A DNA stretch of 64,000 bases, taken from NCBI GenBank assembly GCA_027491295.1, contig JAIXWK010000003.1, positions 248,001-312,000 of the forward strand. Direction: 5' to 3'. This document shows positions 51,776 to 62,318 of this stretch, in pieces. The notes under the pieces are model-generated. The model had not been told where the DNA came from. It saw only the letters and a program-made list of their open reading frames with translations, and did not search any database. How positions within the stretch are numbered: the stretch's first letter is position 1; each line of letters opens with the position of its first letter. The stretch comes from Microbacteriaceae bacterium (GTDB lineage: Bacteria > Actinomycetota > Actinomycetes > Actinomycetales > Microbacteriaceae). The position numbers were made by a program, and so were the translations under genes.

Positions 51776-53638
51776 CTAGCTATTTTCGGACGAATCCAAA
51801 CTCTCCGGGGCGCGGGTTGCACTTGTTACTCTGCGACGCTTTGGCTTCTGGGTAACTTGTGGCTCCGGTAGCGAATCCAAAACCGCATTCAGCATTTCAG
51901 TCTTACCTTCAGGCGCTTTGGATTCTTCGCTCTGGGCAGCCTGAGCGATCTGATTTACGACGTTTTTGAAGGCGTCTGCCTGCTCGGCAGTAACCACCTT
52001 TTTCACAACCTCAGTCTTTTCCTTGCCCTTTTGCTTGCCTCTTTGCTTGGAATTTGACTGCTCTGGCATCTTGAATCTTGGTTCGCTGTGGATAACAACA
52101 CCGCGACCAGCACAGCAATCACAGGTCTCGCCGAAGGTCTCCAAAAGGCCAACGCCGATCTTCTTGCGAGTCATCTGCACAAGGCCCAGCGAGGTAACTT
52201 CACCGACCTGGTTCTTGGTGCGGTCGCGGCTTAGGCATTCCAGCAGGCGACGGCGAACCATCTCTTGGTTTGACTCCTGGATCATGTCAATGAAGTCGAC
52301 CACGATAATGCCACCGATATCGCGCAATCTGAGCTGACGAACCAGCTCCTCAGCGGCCTCGAGGTTGTTCTTGGTAACGGTCTCTTCCAGGTTTCCACCG
52401 GATCCAATGAACTTTCCGGTGTTCACATCGACCACGGTCATGGCCTCGGTGCGATCAATCACCAGGGATCCACCGGAAGGTAGGTAAACCTTGCGATCAA
52501 GCGCCTTTACGATCTGGTCACCGATGCGGTAGAAGTCAAAGATATCTTCCTGAGAGGTGTATGCGCTTAGACGCTCGACCAGTTCAGGTGCAACCGAAGC
52601 CAGGTATTCGCTAATGGTTGTGAATGCTGAGTCACCGGAGATGACCAATTTCTGGAAGTCCTCGTTGAATACATCGCGGATGATCTTGACCAAAAGGTCT
52701 GGCTCGCTGTGAAGTGGCATCGGCGCTTTGCCATTGGCCACCTTCTCGTTGATCGACTCCCACTGAGCCTTTAGCCGCTCAACATCGTGGATCAATTGCT
52801 CCTCGGAAGCGCCCTCAGCTGCAGTTCGAACAATCACGCCGGCATCTTCTTCAAGGGCGTGCTTCAGAATCTGCTTTAGTCGCTGACGCTCACCTTCTGG
52901 AAGCTTGCGAGAGATACCTGACATGTTGCCGCCCGGCACATAAACCAAGAAGCGACCAGGCAGCGAGACCTGCGAGGTCAAACGAGCACCCTTTTGTCCA
53001 ACCGGGTCCTTGGTTACCTGAACCAATACCTGGTCACCAGATTTGAGCGCAAGCTCGATGCGACGAGGCTGGTTGCCAGTCTCGGCGGCTTCCCAGTCAA
53101 CTTCACCGGAGTACAAAACTGCGTTGCGGCCGCGGCCGATATCTACGAAAGCGGCCTCCATTGATGGCAAAACATTCTGGACTTTACCTAGGTAGACATT
53201 GCCAATAAGCGAGCCGCCCTGGCTTTCAGCCACGTAGTGCTCAACCAACATGCCGTCTTCTAAAACACCAATTTGGATTCTGTTGTCTTTTTCGCGAACC
53301 ACCATGGTGCGCTCGACAGATTCGCGACGAGCTAGGAACTCAGATTCGGTAACCGAGGAGCGGCGTCTGCCGCCATCGCGGGAGTCGCGACGTCTCTGAC
53401 GCTTGGCATCGACACGGGTTGAGCCGGTTTCTTTTTCAGATTCTTCCGGCTTTGCCTTTTCCTTTGGAGCCTGCTTTTCCCTTGGCACTCTGGCCTTAGG
53501 CTGCGGTTTTTCCTCAAGCTTCTCCTCTTCGGCAAGCTTTCCGCTGCGCGGGTTTACCTTGGGGGTTGGCAGATCGGGTGCCTGGAAAATTAGTTGGATT
53601 GCCGCCGGCTTAGCCGGTTCTTCTTTTTTCTTAACCAA
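51776..53638 (-). CDS. rne: ribonuclease E/G family protein
   Basis: S1 region (GNVYLGKVQNVLPSMEAAFVDIGRGRNAVLY), VVDVNTGKFIGSGGNLEETVTKNNLEAAEELVRQLRLRDIGGIIVVDFIDM, CDCCAGRG. Confidence 0.92.
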   Translation of the reverse strand: MVKKKEEPAKPAAIQLIFQAPDLPTPKVNPRSGKLAEEEKLEEKPQPKARVPREKQAPKEKAKPEESEKETGSTRVDAKRQRRRDSRDGGRRRSSVTESEFLARRESVERTMVVREKDNRIQIGVLEDGMLVEHYVAESQGGSLIGNVYLGKVQNVLPSMEAAFVDIGRGRNAVLYSGEVDWEAAETGNQPRRIELALKSGDQVLVQVTKDPVGQKGARLTSQVSLPGRFLVYVPGGNMSGISRKLPEGERQRLKQILKHALEEDAGVIVRTAAEGASEEQLIHDVERLKAQWESINEKVANGKAPMPLHSEPDLLVKIIRDVFNEDFQKLVISGDSAFTTISEYLASVAPELVERLSAYTSQEDIFDFYRIGDQIVKALDRKVYLPSGGSLVIDRTEAMTVVDVNTGKFIGSGGNLEETVTKNNLEAAEELVRQLRLRDIGGIIVVDFIDMIQESNQEMVRRRLLECLSRDRTKNQVGEVTSLGLVQMTRKKIGVGLLETFGETCDCCAGRGVVIHSEPRFKMPEQSNSKQRGKQKGKEKTEVVKKVVTAEQADAFKNVVNQIAQAAQSEESKAPEGKTEMLNAVLDSLPEPQVTQKPKRRRVTSATRAPESLDSSENS

Positions 53639-53753
53639 TTTGATGCCTCTTTATAGCCTCTGGGACACACCCGGTGGGCTATTTCTCGTGACCTAGACCG
53701 CAGCCGAGATCGAATTCTAAAAGCGTCAGAATCTAAATCTGACCAAACCTTCG

Positions 53754-54383
53754 ATGCGAGTGTGTTCGCATCTAAGTCCGATTATGCCAGCATTCGCAAA
53801 CAAATGCGATAATTCGAAGGTGGTATTTCCTATAACTCTGATCATCACCGGCATTTTGGGCTGGATTGCAAGCTTCGGCCTGACGCTAGAGCGTCTGCAC
53901 GTGATGGCAAACCCGGCAGCAACAACAGCCTGTGACATCAGTCCATTCATTAGCTGCAAGTCCGTGATGCTTAGCGAGCAGGCGTCCCTCTTTGGTTTTC
54001 CTAACCCACTAATTGGTATCGCGGCGTTTTTTGCGCCAGTGCTTATTGGAGTCGCGATTTTGGCTGGGGCTAAGTTCAAAGGCTGGTTCTGGAACCTGTT
54101 TCTTGGTGGCACATTCCTGGCAATGATCTTTGTGGTCTGGCTATTGAGCCAGAGCGTTTACGTAATCGGATCACTTTGCATCTACTGCATGGTTGCCTGG
54201 ACCGCCACAATTCCACTGTTCTGGACAGTCTTGGGCTACAACCTCAAAGAAGGTTTCTTCGGCGAGAAACTCAAAACCGCAGTGGTTTACGAGTGGACCT
54301 GGGTGATTGTGCTAGTGAACTACCTATTGTTCTGCCTACTGATCCTGATTCAGTTCTGGGACTTTTGGCCGACGCTGTTCTAG
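53754..54383 (+). CDS. vitamin K epoxide reductase (VKOR) family protein
   Basis: Four TM segments, CDISPFISCKSVM and CIYCMVAWTATI cysteine motifs; true start may be ATG 53784. Confidence 0.88.
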   Translation: MRVCSHLSPIMPAFANKCDNSKVVFPITLIITGILGWIASFGLTLERLHVMANPAATTACDISPFISCKSVMLSEQASLFGFPNPLIGIAAFFAPVLIGVAILAGAKFKGWFWNLFLGGTFLAMIFVVWLLSQSVYVIGSLCIYCMVAWTATIPLFWTVLGYNLKEGFFGEKLKTAVVYEWTWVIVLVNYLLFCLLILIQFWDFWPTLF

Positions 54384-54793
54384 AACCAGAGCGCAAGCTC
54401 GCGCTCAGCGGACTCTGCAGAGTCCGAACCGTGCACCAAGTTCTGCACGACCTTTGTTCCCCAGTCGCGCGATAGATCGCCACGAATGGTTCCTGGAGCA
54501 GCAACCGTCGGATCGGTAGCTCCGGCAATAACCCGGAAGCCTTCGATTACTCGGTTTCCCTCAAGGCGAATTGCCACGATGTCACCGGAAAGCATGAACT
54601 CCATAAGTGGCTCGTAGAAAGACTTGCCCTCGTGCTCGGCGTAGTGCTTTGCCAATAGGTCCCTGGATGGGGAGATTTTCTTCAGGGCTGCAACGGTGTA
54701 GCCCTTTGCCTCGCAGCGCGAGATGATTTCACCAATCAGGTTCCTTCTAACACCGTCTGGCTTGATTAGTACCAAGGTTGCTTCTGACATCAC
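54380..54793 (-). CDS. ndk: nucleoside diphosphate kinase
   Basis: TLVLIKPDGVRRNLIGEII, IRGDLSRDWGTKVVQNLVHGSDSAESAERELALWF. Confidence 0.95.
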   Translation of the reverse strand: MMSEATLVLIKPDGVRRNLIGEIISRCEAKGYTVAALKKISPSRDLLAKHYAEHEGKSFYEPLMEFMLSGDIVAIRLEGNRVIEGFRVIAGATDPTVAAPGTIRGDLSRDWGTKVVQNLVHGSDSAESAERELALWF

Positions 54794-55161
54794 TTTCTCC
54801 CAATCTCTACATCAAAGTAAATTCGCTTGGCGTTATCGATCGTTGCACCGGCAATAAGCGCCCAGATCCAAAGACCCGCAAGCATGACACCTATAACAAA
54901 CATCCCCCACAACAAAACGCCCGAGGCAATCAGCAATACCTGCCACAAGCTTCCAACCCAGTAACCCCAGCGATAGCGCAAAACTGCCGGAGTCAAAATC
55001 ATAAGTATCGAGACTGTTAGACCAACCGCCCAGACCAACGGTGCGTCAGCTACCTTCAGGCCAAAAGCGGCGAGGGTTGCAAAGAAAGCGACAAATGACT
55101 CGAAAGCCAAAACAATAGAAGCCAGCGTCTGTTTTGAAGACCTATTCCTCATCGTCCTCAT
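54790..55161 (-). CDS. DUF4233-like membrane protein
   Basis: Small four-TM protein coupled between folC and ndk, as in other Actinobacteria. Confidence 0.7.
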   Translation of the reverse strand: MRTMRNRSSKQTLASIVLAFESFVAFFATLAAFGLKVADAPLVWAVGLTVSILMILTPAVLRYRWGYWVGSLWQVLLIASGVLLWGMFVIGVMLAGLWIWALIAGATIDNAKRIYFDVEIGRK

Positions 55162-56482
55162 CCAATCTCTGGTCCTGAATGTATTTCAAGACGTCACCAA
55201 TTAGGTAAAGCGAACCCGTCACAAACAAGGCTGCCTTTTCCTCTGCTGCAAGCCTATTCGCTAACTTGTAGGCGGCGGTCACACTTGGCTCAATCGAGAG
55301 CACCTCGATGCCGTAATTCTCGCAAATTACCGCCAGCTCTTCCGCAGGAAGTCCTCGGGGAGACGTCGGCTGAGTGCAGATCACCTGGTCAAAGCTCTTA
55401 GCCATTTCCGCAATCGTGCCACTTAGGTCTTTATCTGAAAGCATCGCAACCAAACCAAGGGTCTTTGGGGCGTTGAAGCTCTCGTTAATCGCAGCGGTTA
55501 GTGATGCCATGCCCGCTGGATTGTGAGCTCCGTCGAGCACCACCAGTGGGTCTTTTGACACGACCTGCAACCTGCCTGGCGATACCGCATCAGCAAGAGC
55601 AGCTCTGAGAACCTCATCGGCAATAGGACGCAAACCCTCACCGAGGAACAGCTCGACCGCCGCGATTGCGGTAGCGGCATTTTGCGCCTGGTGGAAACCA
55701 ATAATTGGCATCCAGACATGTGGGTAATCCGAAGCTAATCCTCGAACCGAGAACCGGGTTCCAAAACCGTCAGCCATGACATCGCCATACTCGAAGTCAC
55801 GCCCAGAGAGCTTGAGGTTCGAACACCGGCTCTCGAGAACCTCAATCACGCTCGCATACTGCGGGCTGGAAACTACCAGGGACTTTTCCTTGATGATTCC
55901 AGCCTTGGTGGTCGCAATCTCCTCCACGGTGTTGCCTAAAGATTTTTGGTGGTCAAGATCGATAGCCGTGAAGACGGCGACGTCAGCATCCGCAACATTG
56001 GTGGCATCCCACTCGCCGCCCATGCCAACCTCAAGAACTAAGACATCGACCGGTGCATCCGAGAAAAGCTGGAATGCAAGAGCGGTGAAAGCCTCAAAGA
56101 AGGTGAGCGGTTGGTGACCTTCAGATATCAGTTGCTGGTCCACTAAGTCCATCAGTGGCTTGTTGTCTCGGTAGGTATCGACCAGCAATTCATCGCTGAC
56201 CGGGTCACCATCAAGCGCAATTCGCTCGTTGAAATTCACCAGGTGTGGACTGGTGAGCCTGCCGGTGCGCAATCCATGCTCGCGCAGGATGCGTTCGATG
56301 ATTCGAGAGGTAGAGGTCTTGCCGTTGGTGCCGGTGATGTGGATGATCCCATAATTTCTTTGCGGGTCTCCCATCAGACCTACAAGCCGGGCAGTTGGTT
56401 CAAGCCTTGGGCGAATGTGCTGCTCGGGTTGCCGGGCGTAAAGCTCGGCAAGTATCTGATCGAGATCGTGCTGCGCGGTCAC
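55142..56482 (-). CDS. folC: folylpolyglutamate synthase / dihydrofolate synthase
   Basis: [48 protein letters not shown]. Confidence 0.94.
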   Translation of the reverse strand: MTAQHDLDQILAELYARQPEQHIRPRLEPTARLVGLMGDPQRNYGIIHITGTNGKTSTSRIIERILREHGLRTGRLTSPHLVNFNERIALDGDPVSDELLVDTYRDNKPLMDLVDQQLISEGHQPLTFFEAFTALAFQLFSDAPVDVLVLEVGMGGEWDATNVADADVAVFTAIDLDHQKSLGNTVEEIATTKAGIIKEKSLVVSSPQYASVIEVLESRCSNLKLSGRDFEYGDVMADGFGTRFSVRGLASDYPHVWMPIIGFHQAQNAATAIAAVELFLGEGLRPIADEVLRAALADAVSPGRLQVVSKDPLVVLDGAHNPAGMASLTAAINESFNAPKTLGLVAMLSDKDLSGTIAEMAKSFDQVICTQPTSPRGLPAEELAVICENYGIEVLSIEPSVTAAYKLANRLAAEEKAALFVTGSLYLIGDVLKYIQDQRLDEDDEE

Positions 56483-59400
56483 TTCTTCGATAACTCAATC
56501 TCGATCAAACCAGCATCACCAATCGAAAGCTCTCCGGAAACCTCGGCTGCTACGACATCGAACTCCACAGCTAGGGTCTCGCTAGCAATGAATTCAGCGT
56601 GAGTCTTCAAGGCACCCAATGAGCCGCCATCGACTCGAAGCATCAACGAGATTCGATCTGAAACATCCAAGCCAGCATCCTTACGGGCCTGCTGAATGTG
56701 TCGAATCGCGTCTCGTGCAGCACCTTCAGCCTCAAGTTCCGGAGTCAAGACAGTGTTGAGCAAAACAAATCCGGTAGAGGTGATTCCAACCGCCTGATTG
56801 AGATCAGCCTGGTTTGCCACCATGGTGATCTCGAATTCACCTTCGAATAGCTCAGTGCCGTCAACCACGACAAGATCGCCGCGCACATTCCAGTTACCCG
56901 CCTTAGCCTCGCGAATAATGCGCTGTACTTCCCCACCAACGCGTGGTCCAAGTGTTCTGGCATTCACGCTCAGCGATTTTAGAAGTCCGAACTGGCTGGC
57001 AACCTCGTCCGATGCCTGAACCACCGTGACCTGCTTCACGTTTAGCTCTTCAGCAATCAGATCGGAATAGGCGCTGAGGCTCTGAGCATTTGGCGCAGCA
57101 ATCGTTAGGTCACTCAAAGGCAAACGAACTCGCAAACCGGCTGACTTTCGAAGTGCCTGGGCAACCGAAGCTGCCTCACGGATGGCGTCCATGTCTTGAA
57201 CCAGTTGCTCATCAGCTGGGAATTCGCTGGCTGCAGGCCAGCTCTCTAGGTGAACAGAGCGGCCATTGGTCAATCCGCGCCACATCTCCTCAGCGGTGAG
57301 TGGCAACAGTGGTGCTACGACTCTGAGCACGGCCTCTAGAACTGTGTAGAGAGTGTCGAAGGCATCTTTATCACCCTCCCAGAAGCGGTCTCTTGAACGG
57401 CGGACATACCAGTTGGTTAGCACCTCAGCGAAATCCCTTACCTTGGCGGATGCCTGGTAGCTATCAAAGACATCCAGATCGCTCTGAACATCCTCAATGA
57501 GTTTTCTGGTCTTGGCCATGATGTAGCGATCGAGCAGCTGAGACGAAGAGGTCGAAGGATATGCCTCGTAGTTTGCGGCATTTGCATAGAGCGCAAAGAA
57601 GTAATAGGTGTTCCACAGCGGCAAAAGCGCCTGTCGGACTCCCTCGCGAATACCCTGCTCGGTCACCGAGAGGTTTCCACCGCGAAGAATCGGGCTTGAC
57701 ATCAAGAACCATCTCATCGCGTCTGAACCATCGCGGTTGAAGACTTCATTCACATCCGGGTAGTTGCGCAGGCTCTTCGACATCTTCTGGCCATCATTAC
57801 CGAGCACAATTCCGTGGCTGATGGCATTTTTGAAAGCCGGACGATCAAACAGTGCGGTAGCCAAAACGTGCAGCGTGTAGAACCAGCCTCTGGTTTGACC
57901 TACGTACTCCACGATGAAATCACCGGGGAAGTGTGAATCGAACCAGTCCTGGTTCTCAAATGGGTAGTGCACCTGAGCGAATGGCATAGAGCCTGATTCA
58001 AACCAGCAGTCCAAAACCTCTGGAACGCGGCGCATCATGGACTTGCCGGTTGGGTCATCTGGGTTTGGGCGAACTAGCTCGTCGATTACCGGACGGTGGA
58101 AGTCGGATGGGCGGACACCAAAATCGGCCTCAAGTTCTTCCATCGAGCCGTAAACATCTACACGCGGGTAGTTAGGGTCATCTGATTTCCAAACTGGAAT
58201 CGGTGCACCCCAGAAACGGTTTCGAGAAATTGCCCAGTCGCGGACATTCTCCAGCCACTTACCAAAGCTGCCGTTTTTAGTGTGCTCAGGAACCCAGTTG
58301 ATCTCTTGGTTGAGTTCCAGCATGCGATCGCGCAGCTTGGTGGTCTCAACAAACCACGAGGAAACTGCCTTGTAAATCAGCGGGTTCTTGCAGCGGTAGC
58401 AGTGCGGGTAGCTGTGCTCGTAAGAAGCTTGACGCAGTAGGCGACCCATGGTCTTTAGGTCCTGGGTGATTGGCTTGTTGGCATCAAAGACATGCTGTCC
58501 CTGATACGGGGCAATTACCGAGTTGAACTGTCCGCGCTCGTTGATCGAAACGTAGGTTGGGATGCCGGCGGCCTGACAAACGTTTTGGTCATCCTCACCG
58601 TAGGCAGGTGCCTGGTGCACAATTCCGGTGCCATCGGTATCGGCTACATAATCTGCAACCAATACCTGCCAAGCGTTAGCAACATCAAATAGCTCAGGGT
58701 TTGCGTAGAAGTCAAAAATACGCTCATACTTCAAACCGTTTAGCTCAGTACCCAGATAGGTATTGGTGACAGCAGCCTTTACCTCATCGGCGGATTCGTA
58801 GCCAAGCTCCTTGGCATAGCCGCCAATCAAAGAGGTTGCCATCAGGTAGCGTGCAGATCCATCCTTAGAGGGCGCAACTCCGTATTCAATCTTTGGACCA
58901 ACCGCGAGTGCGAAGTTGGTAGGCAGTGTCCAGGGGGTGGTGGTCCAAGCCACCAGATTTACGCCATGAAGCTCGTGACCTGGGCTGGAAACCGGGAAGG
59001 TGACGCTGACCGACTGGTCCTGGCGGTTTTTGTAAACCTCGTCGTCCATGCGCAATTCATGATTCGAAAGTGGAGTTTCACATCTCCAGCAGTAAGCCAA
59101 AACCTTGAAGCCCTCGTATACCAAGCCCTTTTTGTAGAGCTCCTTGAATGCCCAAAGCACGCTCTCGGTGTAGTTGGTATCCAGAGTCTTGTAGTCGTTG
59201 TCAAAGTCGACCCAGCGGGCTTGGCGGGTGACATAGGTTCGCCAGTCCTCGGTGTACTTCAGCACCGAGGTCTTGCAGAACTCATTGAACTTGGCAACAC
59301 CAAACTTCTCAATCTCAGGTCTACCCGAGATGCCAAGCAGGCGTTCTGCCTCAACCTCGGCAGGAAGACCGTGAGTGTCCCAACCAAAGCGGCGCTCAAC

Positions 59401-59661
59401 GCGATTACCGCGCATGGTCTGGTATCTGGGGACTAGGTCTTTGGTGTAACCGGTCAGCAGGTGACCGTAGTGCGGAAGTCCATTAGCGAACGGAGGTCCG
59501 TCAAAAAAGACAAACTCTGGAGCGTCCTCGGCTTCCCTAATGTCAATCGAAGCCTGAAAGGTGTCGTCCTTAGCCCAGTATGCCAAGACCTCCTCTTCGA
59601 CCTTTGGGAACGAGGGAGAGGCGAGCGGACCATCAGGTCCGTCAGAGTGCTTTGGATACAT
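56479..59661 (-). CDS. ileS: isoleucyl-tRNA synthetase (type 2, IleS2-like)
   Basis: [45 protein letters not shown]; start assigned to [11 protein letters not shown]. Confidence 0.94.
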   Translation of the reverse strand: MYPKHSDGPDGPLASPSFPKVEEEVLAYWAKDDTFQASIDIREAEDAPEFVFFDGPPFANGLPHYGHLLTGYTKDLVPRYQTMRGNRVERRFGWDTHGLPAEVEAERLLGISGRPEIEKFGVAKFNEFCKTSVLKYTEDWRTYVTRQARWVDFDNDYKTLDTNYTESVLWAFKELYKKGLVYEGFKVLAYCWRCETPLSNHELRMDDEVYKNRQDQSVSVTFPVSSPGHELHGVNLVAWTTTPWTLPTNFALAVGPKIEYGVAPSKDGSARYLMATSLIGGYAKELGYESADEVKAAVTNTYLGTELNGLKYERIFDFYANPELFDVANAWQVLVADYVADTDGTGIVHQAPAYGEDDQNVCQAAGIPTYVSINERGQFNSVIAPYQGQHVFDANKPITQDLKTMGRLLRQASYEHSYPHCYRCKNPLIYKAVSSWFVETTKLRDRMLELNQEINWVPEHTKNGSFGKWLENVRDWAISRNRFWGAPIPVWKSDDPNYPRVDVYGSMEELEADFGVRPSDFHRPVIDELVRPNPDDPTGKSMMRRVPEVLDCWFESGSMPFAQVHYPFENQDWFDSHFPGDFIVEYVGQTRGWFYTLHVLATALFDRPAFKNAISHGIVLGNDGQKMSKSLRNYPDVNEVFNRDGSDAMRWFLMSSPILRGGNLSVTEQGIREGVRQALLPLWNTYYFFALYANAANYEAYPSTSSSQLLDRYIMAKTRKLIEDVQSDLDVFDSYQASAKVRDFAEVLTNWYVRRSRDRFWEGDKDAFDTLYTVLEAVLRVVAPLLPLTAEEMWRGLTNGRSVHLESWPAASEFPADEQLVQDMDAIREAASVAQALRKSAGLRVRLPLSDLTIAAPNAQSLSAYSDLIAEELNVKQVTVVQASDEVASQFGLLKSLSVNARTLGPRVGGEVQRIIREAKAGNWNVRGDLVVVDGTELFEGEFEITMVANQADLNQAVGITSTGFVLLNTVLTPELEAEGAARDAIRHIQQARKDAGLDVSDRISLMLRVDGGSLGALKTHAEFIASETLAVEFDVVAAEVSGELSIGDAGLIEIELSKK

Positions 59662-59697
59662 CACGGCTTTCGAAGAAGTTCTAGAACTTAACAATGT

Positions 59698-59705
59698 TAA
59701 TCTAG
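59698..59705. promoter_or_regulatory. predicted bidirectional -10 core between ileS and valS
   Basis: TAATCTAG reads TAATCT on + and TAGATT on -, flanked by palindromes. Confidence 0.4.
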
Positions 59706-59732
59706 AGCCCTGCAAACTCGGAGACGAAATAA

Positions 59733-62309
59733 GTGAACGCTTCAAAACCAGAACCACTAAGACCTGCCAACATCCCGGAAAAAGCCACTGTGGACGGCCT
59801 GGAAGCCAAGTGGGTGCCTAGCTGGGAGCAAAATCAAACTTTCGCGTTTAATGCAGCTGCGCCTAAAGAAAATGTTTTTTCTGTCGATACTCCCCCACCA
59901 ACCGCCTCCGGATCGCTGCACGTTGGTCACGTTTTTAGCTACACCCACACCGATGTAATCGCTCGCTACCAGCGAATGCTCGGAAAAGATGTCTTCTATC
60001 CAATGGGTTGGGATGACAACGGTCTTCCAACCGAACGCCGCGTTCAGAACTACTACGGCGTGCGCTGCGACCCGACACTGCCCTACCAGGAGAGCTTCAC
60101 TCCGCCTTACGAGGGTGGCGACAACAAGAGCTCAAAGGCAGCGGATCAGCTACCAATTTCGCGAAGAAACTTCATTGAACTTTGTGAGCGACTAACCGAA
60201 GAGGACGAGAAGGCATTTGAAAACCTCTGGCGCAACCTAGGAATCTCGGTTGATTGGGCTCAGACCTACCGAACCATCTCCAAAGAGGCTCAGCAGGTTT
60301 CGCAAGCAGCTTTCCTGAACAACCTCGCCCGTGGCGAGGCCTACCAGGCAATGGCTCCAACCCTCTGGGATGTCACCTTCCGGACCGCAGTAGCCCAGGC
60401 GGAGCTTGAGGACCGTGAGATGCCAGGGGCATACCACCGCATTGGATTTGATGGTCCAGAGGGCAAGATCTTCATCGAGACGACTCGCCCAGAGCTAATT
60501 CCGGCCTGTGTTGCGCTGGTTGCCCACCCAGATGATGAGCGTTACCAGCCATTTTTTGGTAAAACCGCAAGAACTCCACTGTTTGGAGTTGAGGTTCCGA
60601 TCCTTGCTCACCGTCTGGCTCAGAAGGACAAGGGCTCTGGCATTGCAATGATCTGTACTTTCGGTGACGTTACCGACGTTATCTGGTGGCGTGAGCTAAA
60701 CCTTCCCAACCGCGCCATGCTCGGGTTTGATGGTCGAATCCTGTCCGAAGCCCCAGATGCAATAGCTCAGAGCAAGGGTGCTGCGCTATTTGATGAGATC
60801 GCAGGAAAAACTGTCTTCAGCGCCAAGGAGATCTTGGTTGAGGCACTCAAGGCCGCAGGCGACATGATTGGCGATGCAAAGCCAATCTCTCACCCGGTCA
60901 AGTTTTTTGAAAAGGGCGACAAGCCGCTAGAAATCGTCTCAACCCGCCAGTGGTACATCACCAACGGCGGCAAGGACAAGGAGCTGTCTCAGCAGCTGAT
61001 TTCTAAGGGTCGCGAGCTTCAGTTTCACCCAAGCTTTATGCGAGTGCGTCTAGAGGACTGGATCAACGGTCTAAATGGCGACTGGCTTATCTCTCGCCAA
61101 AGATTCTTCGGAGTTCCAATTCCGGTTTGGTACAAGCTCGACCAGGATGCAAGCCCGATATTCGATGAGCGCATTGTTCCAACTTTGGAGCAGCTTCCAG
61201 TTGACCCAAGTTCCGACGTTCCGGCTGGATTCAGTGAAGATCAGCGTGGCAAGCCACACGGCTTTATTGGCGAGCTGGACATCATGGACACCTGGGCAAC
61301 CTCATCGCTAACCCCGCAGCTTGCCGGTGGCTGGCTATCCAAGCCAGAGCAGTTTGCCAAAGTGTTCCCATTTGATCTTCGCCCTCAGGGTCAGGACATC
61401 ATTAGAACCTGGCTGTTCTCGACCCTGCTTAGAAGCGAACTCGAACACGGCGTTTTGCCATGGAAGAACGCGGCAATCTCGGGTTGGATCCTCGACCCAG
61501 ATCGCAAGAAGATGTCAAAGTCAAAGGGCAACGTTGTAGTGCCAAACGAGCTTTTGGAGACCCACGGCTCTGATGCGGTTCGCTACTGGGCGGCCAGTGC
61601 ACGATTGGGCACCGATGCAGCATTTGACGAAGGCCAAATGAAGATTGGTCGCAGACTTGCCAACAAGCTATTGAACGCCGGTCGCTTTGCACTTAGCTTC
61701 GAACTACCAAGTGGTGTTACTGAAGTTACCGAACCGATCGATCAGGCCATGCTGGCAGCACTGCGAGACGTCATTGAGAGCGCCACAAAGGCATTTGATG
61801 GCTACGACCACACCAAGGCATTAGAAACCACCGAAACCTTCTTCTGGACCTTCACAGACGATTACCTGGAATTGGTCAAGGAACGTGCCTACGGCAACTC
61901 TGGTCAGTCAGCTCAAGAAATTGGCTCGGCTGTTATCGCACTTCGCGAAGCACTGGCGATTTTGGTGAGGCTATTTGCACCTTTCATCCCATTCGCTGCA
62001 GAGGAAGTCTGGAGCTGGTGGCAGCAGGGCTCAGTGCACCTCAGCCCTTGGCCTCATAGCAACGAGATCAAGTTCCAGGACCCTAAATTGATGAAGGTTG
62101 CCAGCGAAGCGCTAGTTCAGATTCGCAAGTCAAAGTCCGATGCCAAGCTTTCTATGAAGGCTGAGATCAAGACCGCAACCCTTTCTGGTGCTCAAGAACT
62201 CTCACTAATTGCAGAAGACCTCAAGTCAGTTGGAAAGATTGCAGACCTGAAGTTGCTAATTGGCAACGAATTGGTACTTTCCGACTTGGAGTTCGCCTCA
62301 GAGGAATAG
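59733..62309 (+). CDS. valS: valyl-tRNA synthetase (archaeal-like, type 2)
   Basis: [65 protein letters not shown] start with CGGAG upstream. Confidence 0.94.
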   Translation: MNASKPEPLRPANIPEKATVDGLEAKWVPSWEQNQTFAFNAAAPKENVFSVDTPPPTASGSLHVGHVFSYTHTDVIARYQRMLGKDVFYPMGWDDNGLPTERRVQNYYGVRCDPTLPYQESFTPPYEGGDNKSSKAADQLPISRRNFIELCERLTEEDEKAFENLWRNLGISVDWAQTYRTISKEAQQVSQAAFLNNLARGEAYQAMAPTLWDVTFRTAVAQAELEDREMPGAYHRIGFDGPEGKIFIETTRPELIPACVALVAHPDDERYQPFFGKTARTPLFGVEVPILAHRLAQKDKGSGIAMICTFGDVTDVIWWRELNLPNRAMLGFDGRILSEAPDAIAQSKGAALFDEIAGKTVFSAKEILVEALKAAGDMIGDAKPISHPVKFFEKGDKPLEIVSTRQWYITNGGKDKELSQQLISKGRELQFHPSFMRVRLEDWINGLNGDWLISRQRFFGVPIPVWYKLDQDASPIFDERIVPTLEQLPVDPSSDVPAGFSEDQRGKPHGFIGELDIMDTWATSSLTPQLAGGWLSKPEQFAKVFPFDLRPQGQDIIRTWLFSTLLRSELEHGVLPWKNAAISGWILDPDRKKMSKSKGNVVVPNELLETHGSDAVRYWAASARLGTDAAFDEGQMKIGRRLANKLLNAGRFALSFELPSGVTEVTEPIDQAMLAALRDVIESATKAFDGYDHTKALETTETFFWTFTDDYLELVKERAYGNSGQSAQEIGSAVIALREALAILVRLFAPFIPFAAEEVWSWWQQGSVHLSPWPHSNEIKFQDPKLMKVASEALVQIRKSKSDAKLSMKAEIKTATLSGAQELSLIAEDLKSVGKIADLKLLIGNELVLSDLEFASEE

Positions 62310-62318
62310 CATTTTGGG

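Noticed and set aside
56479-59757. ORF-track N-terminal extension of IleS into the divergent promoter ([17 protein letters not shown]...)
   Set aside because: It overlaps the valS start and promoter; [11 protein letters not shown] at 59661 is the natural start
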